In this document: piece after piece, positions 43,169 through 52,019 of the stretch
How the letters are laid out: each line of letters starts with the position of its first letter
Numbering within the stretch: the stretch's first letter is position 1
NCBI RefSeq assembly: GCF_021023085.1
Contig: NZ_PGCK01000009.1
Location: 62,001-126,000 of the forward strand
Direction of reading: 5' to 3'
Length of the DNA: 64,000 nucleotides
Source: Methanooceanicella nereidis
GTDB lineage: Archaea; Halobacteriota; Methanocellia; Methanocellales; Methanocellaceae
Program-made: the position numbers and the translations under genes
Notes under the pieces: model-generated
What the model saw: only the letters and a program-made list of their open reading frames with translations
Database searches by the model: none
Told to the model about the DNA's origin: nothing

Positions 43169-44449
43169 ATGGAAGTCGCACCTGTCATATTTTTAATAGG
43201 CCTTCTGGTATTCCTGGCGCACATTTTCGCTGCGCTATTCAGCAAGACAAAGATACCTGATGTGCTCCTATTAATGATAATAGGGTTATTCCTGGGCCCC
43301 ATACTGGGCTTGATACCCCCGGAGGAATTCGGGGCATTCGGGCCGGTGTTCGCGACGGTTACGCTGATAGTGATACTGTTCCAGAGCGGTATCGACCTGC
43401 GGCTGGACGTATTGAGAAAGGCGTTACGTGGAGCTATGGCCTTAACGGTGTTGAACTTCCTTATCACGATGGCCATCGTAAGCGCCATCGGCGTAATGCT
43501 TCTGGAAATGAGCGTTTTTAGCGCGCTGCTCCTCGGTTCTATAGTGGGAGGCACTGCGGCGACTGTGATCATACCTCTTGTTTCGCAGCTTAAGATGCAC
43601 GATAAAAGTAAGATCGTGCTCAGCCTGGAATCGGCCCTTGGCGACGTCATCTGTATAGTCGTGGCCATATCATTCATCGAGGCTCTTAAGTTTGGGGAGA
43701 TAAACCCCGGCCTTATCATCGGAAAAATGCTGGCTTCTTTCATTCTGGCCGGTGTGATCGGCATCATAGGTGCTTTAAGCTGGTCCATATTCCTGAATAA
43801 GGTAAGAGGGATCCAGAACTCGATATTTACCACGCCTGCTTTCGTTTTTATCATATATGCGATAGCTGAAATGCTTGGATACAGCGGGGCCATAGCTTCG
43901 CTGGCATTCGGCATAACGCTGGGCAATATTGAGATATTTAAAGAGCCGCTGCATAAGAGGCACGTCGACCTTCGCCCCATATCACTCAACGAGACCGAGA
44001 AATTATTCTTCTCGGAGCTTGTGTTCCTGCTAAAGACATTCTTCTTCGTCTACATAGGGCTGTCAATACACCTCACGGACGTATCGGTGCTATACATCGG
44101 GCTGCTTATGACAATTATCCTATTGATCCTTCGTATACCGACAGTATGGATATCCATCCCGAAGACCACGCCGAAATATGACGCTTCGATAATGGCGATA
44201 ATGATCCCGAGAGGTCTCGCTGCCGCAGTTCTGGCATCGATCCCCATACAGCAGGGCATAGCGGGCGGTGACCTGATCCAGAGCGTCACCTATTCAATAA
44301 TCCTGTTCAGCATCATAATGAACGCGCTCATGATATTCATTATTGAGACAGGCCCGGTATCGGCCATATTCAATAAGATCTTCTCAAGTTTCGGGAAAAC
44401 GGCAAAAGAGTCATTTGAGGACAGGGATAAGTACCTGCAGAATACCTGA
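43169..44449 (+). CDS. Cation:proton antiporter (CPA1/NhaP type)
   Basis: A 426-residue antiporter with about twelve membrane helices (KTKIPDVLLLMIIGLFLGP split by its turn, QSGIDLRLDVL, GGTAATVIIPLV and ESALGDVICIVVAI). The Glu/Asp pair region SLESALGDV corresponds to the ion-binding helix. It exports Na+ or K+ in exchange for protons. The GAGGT site seven bases before the ATG at 43169 supports the start. It precedes the KamA-family gene in the same direction by 130 bases. Confidence 0.87.
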   Translation: MEVAPVIFLIGLLVFLAHIFAALFSKTKIPDVLLLMIIGLFLGPILGLIPPEEFGAFGPVFATVTLIVILFQSGIDLRLDVLRKALRGAMALTVLNFLITMAIVSAIGVMLLEMSVFSALLLGSIVGGTAATVIIPLVSQLKMHDKSKIVLSLESALGDVICIVVAISFIEALKFGEINPGLIIGKMLASFILAGVIGIIGALSWSIFLNKVRGIQNSIFTTPAFVFIIYAIAEMLGYSGAIASLAFGITLGNIEIFKEPLHKRHVDLRPISLNETEKLFFSELVFLLKTFFFVYIGLSIHLTDVSVLYIGLLMTIILLILRIPTVWISIPKTTPKYDASIMAIMIPRGLAAAVLASIPIQQGIAGGDLIQSVTYSIILFSIIMNALMIFIIETGPVSAIFNKIFSSFGKTAKESFEDRDKYLQNT

Positions 44450-44578
44450 CGGGATATGATCATATTTTTATTTTAGTATGAAACAATATTAATATTTTAA
44501 AGAAATTTATTACGTAATAGATATATTATAAATGTTTTATCACAAGATATATAATGGGTTAATTTAAAACCTACTTTT

Positions 44579-46486
44579 ATGCACGATACGGATACAAATA
44601 GTGAGACTAAAGGCTCACCTAACATGGCGTCCGATATTTCCCGTGATAATAGGGAGCAGGCGCCTTTAAAAAATTTACAGGAAATAATGCAGCTCTCCAA
44701 AAATGAGCTTGTAGAGGAACTGTGGGATTCTGATCCCCGGATAAAGAAGATAATGAAAAGTTCGAGCAGCCTTAAAGAGGCCAGGGATAGATTCTTTGAT
44801 TATCTTAATGACCTGGAAAGAGATTACTTCAACATATACTCGGATAATCCTTTAAGGGACCTGCACATTCTTGAGAAGAATAATGCAAAAGAGTGCATAA
44901 GGGTCTTAAAGAACGTGATCAGGACAGAGAACGAGGAATTGACAGGGTATTCCGCGCTGAACATCATCTATGACCTCGCAAGGTACAAGAATGTCCTTAA
45001 CGAGATCGACAAGGGCTTTTTAGTCGAGTTCATTTACCTGATACGCGGCATTAACGGTCAATCCGGACACGTCACTGAGACTTATTACGATCCCAGCCTC
45101 GAGATGGACGGCCGTCAGGCAGCCATAAACCGCTCATTGTATCTTGACACCTACTCCATGAAAATGAAAGAATATTTTAAAAAATATGCCAGCGGATTAG
45201 ACCCGAAGATCATTGAAAAGACGATTGAGCTTAAAAATGATATCATGGCATATTTCGGTGCCACGGAATCAGACTGGAACGATTACACATGGCATATGGA
45301 GCATATATTCAAGGACGTAAAGACGATATCAGACCTGGTCAGGCTCGAGGACGACGAGATCGAAGGCCTCGAGTACGCAGAACGGCATAATATACCCTTC
45401 CAGATAACCCCGTTCTATCTCTCATTGTTCAACAAAGAAGGCAGGTCCGAGCGCGACAGGGCCATCAGGGCGCAGGTAATACCGAGCGTCAGGTATTGTA
45501 AGAACGTGGTCAACAACCGCCTTTCAGGCCTGGACCTGGACTTTATGGGTGAGAAGTCGACCAGTCCCATAGAGGGCATAACGAGAAGATACCCGCAGAT
45601 ATTGATACTTAAGCCATATGACTCCTGTCCGCAGATATGCGTATACTGCCAGAGGAACTGGGAGATCAAGAGCATTGACGATGCTAAGGTCACTAAGGGC
45701 ACCGTCGAAAAAGCGATACAGTGGATAAAGGATAACGAGAGTATCACGGAAGTGCTCGTGACAGGCGGAGACCCGTTCACACTAAACAACCAGTATATAA
45801 ACTGGCTGCTGGGGGAGATCTGTGCCATCGATCATGTAGAAAGGATAAGGATAGGCACAAGAACTATCATCACGATGCCTTTCAGGATAAATGATGAATT
45901 GATAGAGATCCTGAAAAAGTGCCAGGTACCGGGCAAGAGGGAAGTCTGCATAGTCACCCACTTTGAGCACCCCACCGAAGTTACGCCGGAAACGATGGAA
46001 GCGGTGCAGAAGATAAGAAGGGCTGGCATTAGCGTATACAACCAGCAGGTGTTCACGTATTATAATAGCAGGAAGTTTGAATCCGCACTGCTTCGTAAGG
46101 TCTTGAAAATATCGGGCGTGGATCCGTACTACTCGTTCAACACCAAGGGCAAGGAAGAGACCATTGATTTCAGGGTCCCGATAGCCAGGATAGAGCAAGA
46201 AAGGAAAGAGGAGGCCAGGCTTCTTCCCGGCCTGGAAAGGACCGATGAAGCCGTCTTCAACGTGCCTAAGCTGGGAAAGTCCCACCTGAGGGCGTGGCAG
46301 GACCATGAGGTCATAATGATCACGCCCGACGGAATGAGGGCCTACAGGTTCTATCCATGGGAGTCAAAGCTTGCCGTGTGTGACGCGTATGTCTACACGG
46401 ACGTCTCGATATATGAGTACCTGAAGAGGCTTATGGCCGATAACGAAGACATCAATGAATACAAGTATATCTGGTACTATTTCTAA
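44579..46486 (+). CDS. Long KamA-family radical SAM protein
   Basis: A 635-residue protein. Residues 1-300 are a helical extension without clear homology. The radical SAM core follows with the cluster motif CPQICVYC (Cys350, 354, 357), VTGGDPFTLN (SAM-binding GGD) and RIGTRTIITMPFRI. In lysine 2,3-aminomutases the PLP lysine lies in a glycine-rich segment near the C-terminus; here the comparable place reads VPKLGKSHL (Lys567), so PLP binding is plausible but altered. Typical KamA proteins have about 400-470 residues. No AblB acetyltransferase gene is near, so a role in acetyl-beta-lysine synthesis is not supported. Flanked by antiporters. Confidence 0.85.
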   Translation: MHDTDTNSETKGSPNMASDISRDNREQAPLKNLQEIMQLSKNELVEELWDSDPRIKKIMKSSSSLKEARDRFFDYLNDLERDYFNIYSDNPLRDLHILEKNNAKECIRVLKNVIRTENEELTGYSALNIIYDLARYKNVLNEIDKGFLVEFIYLIRGINGQSGHVTETYYDPSLEMDGRQAAINRSLYLDTYSMKMKEYFKKYASGLDPKIIEKTIELKNDIMAYFGATESDWNDYTWHMEHIFKDVKTISDLVRLEDDEIEGLEYAERHNIPFQITPFYLSLFNKEGRSERDRAIRAQVIPSVRYCKNVVNNRLSGLDLDFMGEKSTSPIEGITRRYPQILILKPYDSCPQICVYCQRNWEIKSIDDAKVTKGTVEKAIQWIKDNESITEVLVTGGDPFTLNNQYINWLLGEICAIDHVERIRIGTRTIITMPFRINDELIEILKKCQVPGKREVCIVTHFEHPTEVTPETMEAVQKIRRAGISVYNQQVFTYYNSRKFESALLRKVLKISGVDPYYSFNTKGKEETIDFRVPIARIEQERKEEARLLPGLERTDEAVFNVPKLGKSHLRAWQDHEVIMITPDGMRAYRFYPWESKLAVCDAYVYTDVSIYEYLKRLMADNEDINEYKYIWYYF

Positions 46487-46496
46487 AAAGGCTAAA

Positions 46497-46530
46497 AGGT
46501 GCATCCTGTGATGCACCTGAAAAATTTTTA
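46497..46530. terminator. Bidirectional hairpin terminator
   Basis: AGGTGCATC (46497-46505) and GATGCACCT (46510-46518) form a perfect 9-bp stem with a four-base loop between two convergent genes, followed by AAAAATTTTTATCC, so it can serve both strands. Confidence 0.75.
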
Positions 46531-46532
46531 TC

Positions 46533-47873
46533 CTATTTTTTGGACTTTTTTGGTTCCTTCGCACATTCTTCGTCAAGCAGTTCAGGCTGAGGCTCGGTGT
46601 GCTTGAAATTTAAGCGCTTATAGGATTCCGTTAAAGCTATCGGTGTTACCACAGTGGTAACAACAACCATCAGGACGACCGCTGAGAACACATCAGGGGA
46701 AAACACGCCGGATGTCGCGCCGATACCGGCAATGATGAGACCGACTTCGCCTCTTGACATCATCCCGAGGCCCACTATGACCGCTTCAGGGAAGCTCTTA
46801 TTTAACAGATATACGGGAATGCTGCAGCCGATGATCTTGCCCAGCATTGCCAGCACTATCAGGCATATCGCGAATATCAAAGAGTTCATCGTGAGGCCGG
46901 TCAGGTCCACATAAGTACCGATCACTACGAAGAACAGTGGGGCCATTATGAAGTTGATCTTCTCCGTGACCTCCTGCACTGTCGGAAGCACTTTTGTCTC
47001 TGCGATCGACATACCCGCCGCGAACGCCCCTAATATCGGCGCCAGCCCTGCGATACCTGCGGCATATGCAAATCCGAAGCACATTGCTATGGCAGAGGCT
47101 TCCTGCGGGCCGTGGCATTTTATGACACAATGTGTACCTTCTCCGGTCGGACCTTCGAGGAGTTCGGACATGTCAGTCATATGATAACATTGTGTTCTCG
47201 GACATAGCCTGTCGATGATCTTTGCCAGTATGAACACTCCGACAAGCGTCAGCGCAAGCCAGAATCCTACCGACTTCACCGCGATGATGCCCACTTCGAC
47301 AAGGTCAAGGGTTCCGCCGTTCACCAGGCCAAGCACTATCGCAAGCACTATCAAGCCTAAAACGTCGTCTATCACCGCAGCGCTGATAAGGATCGTACTT
47401 TCTTTCGTCTGGCATCTTCCTATGTCCTTCAAGACCTTTACGGTTATCGCGATACTTGTCGCTGTCAGGGCCGCGCCCACCAGCATCGCCTCTGTTGCCG
47501 GGTATCCCCATGCTATAACAAGGCCGTATCCAAGCACGAAAGGTACGACTACACCGCCTATCGCCACTATCGTGGCCACAAGGCCGCTTCTCTTGAAGTC
47601 CGCGAACCTCGTCTCGAGACCTACGAGGAACAGAAGTAATATCGCACCCAGTTCTGCGAACATCTTCACTTCTTCGTTAACAACGATGAGCTGCATATCA
47701 AGTATGTGTATGCCGCCCAGAAGAGTGGGCGCTAAAATTATACCGGCGAACAGTTCGCCCACTACCGCGGCGACGCCGAACCTCTTTGCCACCTCTCCGC
47801 CGATCTTTGCGGCGAACAGGAGAAGACATAGCGTAAGCAATGTTTCAAGTACGTAATTTTCAACGCCAGACAT
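46533..47873 (-). CDS. Cation:proton antiporter (CPA2/KefB-like)
   Basis: A 446-residue antiporter with twelve or thirteen helices: FGVAAVVGELFAGIILAPTLL, LFLVGLETRF, ATSIAITVKVLKD, and SAAVIDDVLGLIVLAIV with the Asp pair of the ion site. No TrkA-N or C domain is attached. It probably moves K+ or Na+ against H+. The central stretch RLCPRTQCYHMTDMS (Cys and His) is an unusual loop. ATG 47873 is used; a TTG three codons upstream is possible. Convergent with the KamA gene. Confidence 0.87.
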   Translation of the reverse strand: MSGVENYVLETLLTLCLLLFAAKIGGEVAKRFGVAAVVGELFAGIILAPTLLGGIHILDMQLIVVNEEVKMFAELGAILLLFLVGLETRFADFKRSGLVATIVAIGGVVVPFVLGYGLVIAWGYPATEAMLVGAALTATSIAITVKVLKDIGRCQTKESTILISAAVIDDVLGLIVLAIVLGLVNGGTLDLVEVGIIAVKSVGFWLALTLVGVFILAKIIDRLCPRTQCYHMTDMSELLEGPTGEGTHCVIKCHGPQEASAIAMCFGFAYAAGIAGLAPILGAFAAGMSIAETKVLPTVQEVTEKINFIMAPLFFVVIGTYVDLTGLTMNSLIFAICLIVLAMLGKIIGCSIPVYLLNKSFPEAVIVGLGMMSRGEVGLIIAGIGATSGVFSPDVFSAVVLMVVVTTVVTPIALTESYKRLNFKHTEPQPELLDEECAKEPKKSKK

Positions 47874-47882
47874 CAGGATCAA

Positions 47883-48221
47883 TCTCGTTATTTTAATAAT
47901 CTTAATGTTTTTAAATCAAATATCAGTTGCATTATTTAAGTATTTTGTAGGTGCTTTTTCATACAACGGTTAGAACGATACAAGTGAACATACTGACCAT
48001 TATAAAGCACAGGCAGCCATTATCATGCCGGCATGACCGGGACGTAATGATCAACTGATCGTAATATATGATGCGATATATAGTGCCTGAATGTAATGCC
48101 TGCAGGATTATGGCCATTAACGACCTGTCCGAGAATGATCTATAGGATCAGTGTTGACACGCACTTGACCGTAATCTACACAGTAAAAAGAAATAGTATC
48201 GTATGAGTATAGTCGCTAAAA
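47883..48221. other. Intergenic region, nothing recognised
   Basis: About 340 bases of mixed composition with no credible reading frame, tRNA or terminator. It holds the promoter of the leftward antiporter gene. Confidence 0.5.
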
Positions 48222-48452
48222 CTATAACTCGGCGCCAATAATGGTCTTGGTCGCAGTGACGCCCTTGATCTCCCTGATAGTATCAACGGTCTTATTTATT
48301 TCTGAAAGCCCGTTTACGTCAATGATGACTATAAAGTCATATTCTCCGAATACATGGAAAACATCCCTTACACCATCTATTTTCAAAATTTCGTTATAGG
48401 ACGAGCGCTCCTCGCCCGGCACGACGTTAATCATCGTCACTCCGATAACCAT
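48222..48452 (-). CDS. Stand-alone RAM (Lrp/AsnC ligand-binding) domain protein
   Basis: A 76-residue protein matching only the RAM domain of Lrp/AsnC regulators ([19 protein letters not shown] and TIIGAEL). There is no DNA-binding part. Such stand-alone domains in archaea form ring-like oligomers that bind amino acids and may modulate full-length Lrp proteins. It is single-gene and transcribed away from proS, whose ATG is 117 bases off. Confidence 0.86.
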   Translation of the reverse strand: MVIGVTMINVVPGEERSSYNEILKIDGVRDVFHVFGEYDFIVIIDVNGLSEINKTVDTIREIKGVTATKTIIGAEL

Positions 48453-48568
48453 GTTTTCACCGAATTTAAATATACATGTGATTATTTAAGGATATCCGTC
48501 ATATCAGATAAAAAATTGTATAACCTATTTACCATGGCATAGTAAACTTTAATAATAGACAGCCTATT

Positions 48569-50020
48569 ATGCCTAAACGTATATCGGGTGATATCGTGGA
48601 ACAAGAATCTAAATCGTTACCCACAAAGGATAATTTCAGCGAATGGTACAACGAGCTACTGATGATGGCGCAGATCATGGACGTGCGCTATCCGATCAAA
48701 GGAGTCTACGTATGGTACCCGTTCGGCTTCCAGATAAGGAAAAAGGTCTATAACATGCTTAGGGACCTGATGGATGTCGACCACCAGGAGACTTACTTCC
48801 CGATGCTCATCCCGAAACCGGAACTTCTCAAGGAATCGGAACATATCAAAGGTTTCGAAGACGAGGTCTACTGGGTCACTCACGGCGGATTGACAGAGCT
48901 GGAGATACCGCTGGCCCTGAGGCCGACGAGCGAGACCGCGATCTACCCGATGTTCAAGCTGTGGATCAGGTCTCACGCGGACCTCCCGCTGAAGGTCTAC
49001 CAGATAGTGAACACTTTCAGATATGAGACCAAGCATACACGCCCCCTGATACGCCTCAGGGAGATAACGTCGTTCAAAGAGGCACACACCGCCCACACGA
49101 CATGGGAAGATGCGGAGAAGCAGGTATTTGAGGCGATGGGCGTCTATAGCGAGTTCTTCACAAAGCTTGCGGTGCCGTTCATTGTAAATAAGCGCCCTGA
49201 ATGGGACAAGTTCCCGGGGGCTGACTACACGATGGCGTTCGACACTATGATGCCGGACGGCAAGTCATTACAGATAGGGACTGTCCACCACCTGGGGACA
49301 AGATTCGCAAAGACATACGAAATAACTTACGAAGACGCTTCCGGAGAGCAGAAACTGATAAACCAGACCTGCTACGGCATATCCGAGCGCTGCATAGCTG
49401 CCGTGATAGGCATTCACGGAGATAATAAGGGCCTCGTCCTGCCGCCGAACACAACCCCGACACAAATAGTCATCATCCCGATAGTGTTCAAGAAGGAGGA
49501 AGAGACCGTTAAGGAAGTATGCAGAAAGGCAGGATCGCTCCTTAACGATTCGGGCATTAAGACGGTGATAGATGATGCGGATGAAAGGCCGGGAGCCAAA
49601 TACTATAAGTGGGAAATGAAAGGAGTCCCGTTCCGCATCGAGATAGGCCCGAGGGATATCAAGAACAATTCCGTCATGCTGGTCAGGAGAGACGGCAAGA
49701 AGGAATCCATATCAATGGACGGCCTGTCAGAAACTGTCAGGAACAAGCTGATGGACTACCAGTCCGAGCTTCTGGAAACGGCAAGAGTATCTATGCTCTC
49801 AAGAATAAAGGAATGCGCCACTATTGACGAGGCAAAGGAGCATGTCGAGTCCGGCTGGGTAAAATTATACTGGTGCGGAGAGGAGTCCTGCGGACATGCG
49901 CTGGAAGACGCCATCAACTGTAAGCTGTTAGGTACGCCGCATGGAATGACCGGCGCGGGAACCTGCCCGGTCTGCGGAAAACCCACGGATAAGATAATCA
50001 TAATGGCAAGGTCATATTGA
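48569..50020 (+). CDS. proS: Prolyl-tRNA synthetase, archaeal type
   Basis: A 483-residue class II synthetase of the archaeal/eukaryotic ProRS branch, without the editing insert of bacterial enzymes. Motif 2 is [17 protein letters not shown], the anticodon-binding domain spans about 280-390, and the C-terminal zinc-binding extension ([17 protein letters not shown]) ends in the IIMARSY tail typical of the branch. It attaches proline to tRNA-Pro. The ATG at 48569 is the first in-frame start; a hairpin terminator overlaps its stop. Confidence 0.95.
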   Translation: MPKRISGDIVEQESKSLPTKDNFSEWYNELLMMAQIMDVRYPIKGVYVWYPFGFQIRKKVYNMLRDLMDVDHQETYFPMLIPKPELLKESEHIKGFEDEVYWVTHGGLTELEIPLALRPTSETAIYPMFKLWIRSHADLPLKVYQIVNTFRYETKHTRPLIRLREITSFKEAHTAHTTWEDAEKQVFEAMGVYSEFFTKLAVPFIVNKRPEWDKFPGADYTMAFDTMMPDGKSLQIGTVHHLGTRFAKTYEITYEDASGEQKLINQTCYGISERCIAAVIGIHGDNKGLVLPPNTTPTQIVIIPIVFKKEEETVKEVCRKAGSLLNDSGIKTVIDDADERPGAKYYKWEMKGVPFRIEIGPRDIKNNSVMLVRRDGKKESISMDGLSETVRNKLMDYQSELLETARVSMLSRIKECATIDEAKEHVESGWVKLYWCGEESCGHALEDAINCKLLGTPHGMTGAGTCPVCGKPTDKIIIMARSY

Positions 50021-50036
50021 CCTTGTTAATTTTTTT
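50007..50036 (+). terminator. Hairpin terminator of proS
   Basis: CAAGGTCA (50007-50014) pairs exactly with TGACCTTG (50018-50025) over a three-base loop, with TTAATTTTTTT right after; the stem contains the stop codon. Confidence 0.75.
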
Positions 50037-50103
50037 AAACGGTATAATTAAAATTCAACTCTATAAGATTTTTATTGAGCCCAATCAACTATTTCTAAAA
50101 GGC

Positions 50104-50475
50104 CTAAAGATGCACAGGTTTTGAGATGCCTTCCCTGTTATCTCCTTTGCTATAGACCTCATCCTCCGGCCGTATATCGCCGACGATCTTTTCCATCAGT
50201 TTTTTTAACGGCCTCTCATATTCATCCCAGCATTCATCGCAGAGAACTGCAAATCCTCTGTAGCCTTTTATTACCCGCAGGTTGAAAAAGTTCAACTCGT
50301 CGTCGGGAAACTCTTTATGTGAATTCAAGTATAACCTGACACCGCTGTATGTATCGCACTTACACATCTCGCACTGATAGCTGGTTATGTCACAAAACCT
50401 TACCGCGCTGAATAAAAGGTCTTCCAGCACTTCGGCGTCGCCCGGTAAAGATTCATTGAGTATATCCAATGTCAA
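50104..50475 (-). CDS. Hypothetical cysteine-containing protein
   Basis: A 123-residue protein with CEMCKC near residue 35 and CDEC near residue 80, a four-cysteine set that would bind zinc, framed by helices (AEVLEDLLFSAVRFCD; EYERPLKKLMEKIVGD). No family is recognised. It is a single gene on the opposite strand from proS. Confidence 0.68.
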   Translation of the reverse strand: MTLDILNESLPGDAEVLEDLLFSAVRFCDITSYQCEMCKCDTYSGVRLYLNSHKEFPDDELNFFNLRVIKGYRGFAVLCDECWDEYERPLKKLMEKIVGDIRPEDEVYSKGDNREGISKPVHL

Positions 50476-50803
50476 GCCCCTCTTATGATATCATTTTTTG
50501 ATATTTTTTTAAGGTAGCTATATTGGTTTATATTTATCCTATGCGGATAATAAATTCAAATTTGAAATTTATTAATATTAATAGGCCGGACAGCGAAGAT
50601 AAAGCAGTTACAGCGCACTTTTTTGCTTATTTTTAAAAAATATAGATATTTTGAGCTTTTTTAATTTCATTTTTTTGGGAATCAAGATTTATTGTTGATA
50701 GTATCATTCTACGGCCATATTGATGGATACAATGAGGATATTCATAATTCATAACTTTCTAAAATTGTAAATATTTCCTTTCAAAATATTATATTTATCA
50801 GCA
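50476..50803. other. AT-rich intergenic region, no gene seen
   Basis: This spacer is AT-rich, carries the promoter of the leftward cysteine-rich gene, and has no RNA gene or repeat I can support. Confidence 0.5.
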
Positions 50804-51334
50804 TTATTTTTTGTTCGCATGATCTTTTAACATTGACAGGTAGAATTTTGCCTGCTCGAAATCGGGCTTTAATCTTATCGCTTCCTCATATTCATCCCTC
50901 GCATCCTCATAAAGCCCGACGGACTCCAGTGTATATGCGAGATTATAATGGAGGACGGGATTAGAAGGGTCGATCGATATCGCTTTTTTATATTCTTCTA
51001 TTGCCCCGGCATGATCGCCGGTTATCGTCAGCACGGCAGCGAGGTTACTATGGAACTCCATCTTATCCGGGCCCATCCGGATAGCTTCCCTGTACTCATT
51101 TATTGCGTCCCGGTTTTTACCGACCCTGCGGTATACGATTCCCAGATCATAATGTACGGACCCGTTATCCGGTTCTATGTTTATGGCTTTTTTAAATTCA
51201 CTGATAGCCCCTTCGACGTCTCCCGACGATAACAGGATATGAGCCTTATAGACATGATAACCTGCATCATCGTTTTTTATGGATAGACCTCCGGCAGTGT
51301 TTTTATTGTTCGATAGATCATCCGATCCTTTCAT
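50804..51334 (-). CDS. TPR-repeat protein
   Basis: A 176-residue protein with four tandem tetratricopeptide repeats covering residues about 25-170 (GDVEGAISEFKKAINIEPDN, GKNRDAINEYREAIRMGPDK, GDHAGAIEEYKKAISIDPSN and the like). TPRs form a curved scaffold for protein-protein contact. No catalytic domain is present. The ATG at 51334 follows a GGTCAGG motif; a TTG four codons upstream is possible. It follows the LysE-type exporter gene in the reverse orientation of the operon. Confidence 0.86.
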   Translation of the reverse strand: MKGSDDLSNNKNTAGGLSIKNDDAGYHVYKAHILLSSGDVEGAISEFKKAINIEPDNGSVHYDLGIVYRRVGKNRDAINEYREAIRMGPDKMEFHSNLAAVLTITGDHAGAIEEYKKAISIDPSNPVLHYNLAYTLESVGLYEDARDEYEEAIRLKPDFEQAKFYLSMLKDHANKK

Positions 51335-51360
51335 CCTGACCCGCAATAATTATAATATGA

Positions 51361-51972
51361 TCATAACATCACTAAAAAACTATATCCCAGTAATAAGCCG
51401 TAAAACACTATGATCACGCCACAGATCAGGTTTACGTAATGCAATGTCTTTTCATCCAGGACCTTTTTAAACTGCGACGTCACAGTGGTAAGTCCCATAA
51501 ACCAGGTAAAGGAAGATAGTACGACACCAAGGATGAAAAAGTCCGATGCGACGGCCGGCAGAGATGCGCGGAACCCGCCAAGCAGTATCGAGCCGTCGAT
51601 TATTGCCTGAGGGTTAAGCCATGTGACGGCAAAGCAGATAGCGATCACCTTCAGCGTGGATGCCTCGACATTCACGTCACTTTTCAAGGAAGGTTTGGCC
51701 ATAATAAGCTTTATCCCAAAATATATGACTGCTATACAACCAATGACAAGTATAGCCCCTTTTAATGCCGGAAACGCCTCAAGGAGGACCCCGATGCCAA
51801 AAAAACATGCAATAGCCAGGGATATGTCAAAAAGCACGGTGATAAGCGCTACCTTATAGGCACCGATACGGTCCATTTTTATTGCGGAATTTATTATGTA
51901 AAGATTTTGCATTCCGATCGGTGCCACGTATGCTATGCCAAGGATAAAGCCCTGTAATATATATTCGATCAT
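51361..51972 (-). CDS. LysE/ArgO-type amino acid exporter
   Basis: A 203-residue membrane protein with six predicted helices and the LysE opening APIGMQNLYIINSAIKMDRIG split by its turn, then VTWLNPQAIIDG, the loop shared by lysine and arginine exporters. It probably exports a basic amino acid by proton antiport. It is transcribed leftward; the kinase gene at 52020 is 47 bases upstream in the same direction. Confidence 0.85.
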   Translation of the reverse strand: MIEYILQGFILGIAYVAPIGMQNLYIINSAIKMDRIGAYKVALITVLFDISLAIACFFGIGVLLEAFPALKGAILVIGCIAVIYFGIKLIMAKPSLKSDVNVEASTLKVIAICFAVTWLNPQAIIDGSILLGGFRASLPAVASDFFILGVVLSSFTWFMGLTTVTSQFKKVLDEKTLHYVNLICGVIIVFYGLLLGYSFLVML

Positions 51973-52019
51973 TTTAATATCGCCTGACTGCCGGAAGAAA
52001 ATTATAAAAAGGGTTTACA

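Noticed and set aside
47883-48221. Possible non-coding RNA in a 340-bp gap
   Set aside because: Only weak short palindromes are present, with no promoter-terminator pair that would define an RNA gene.
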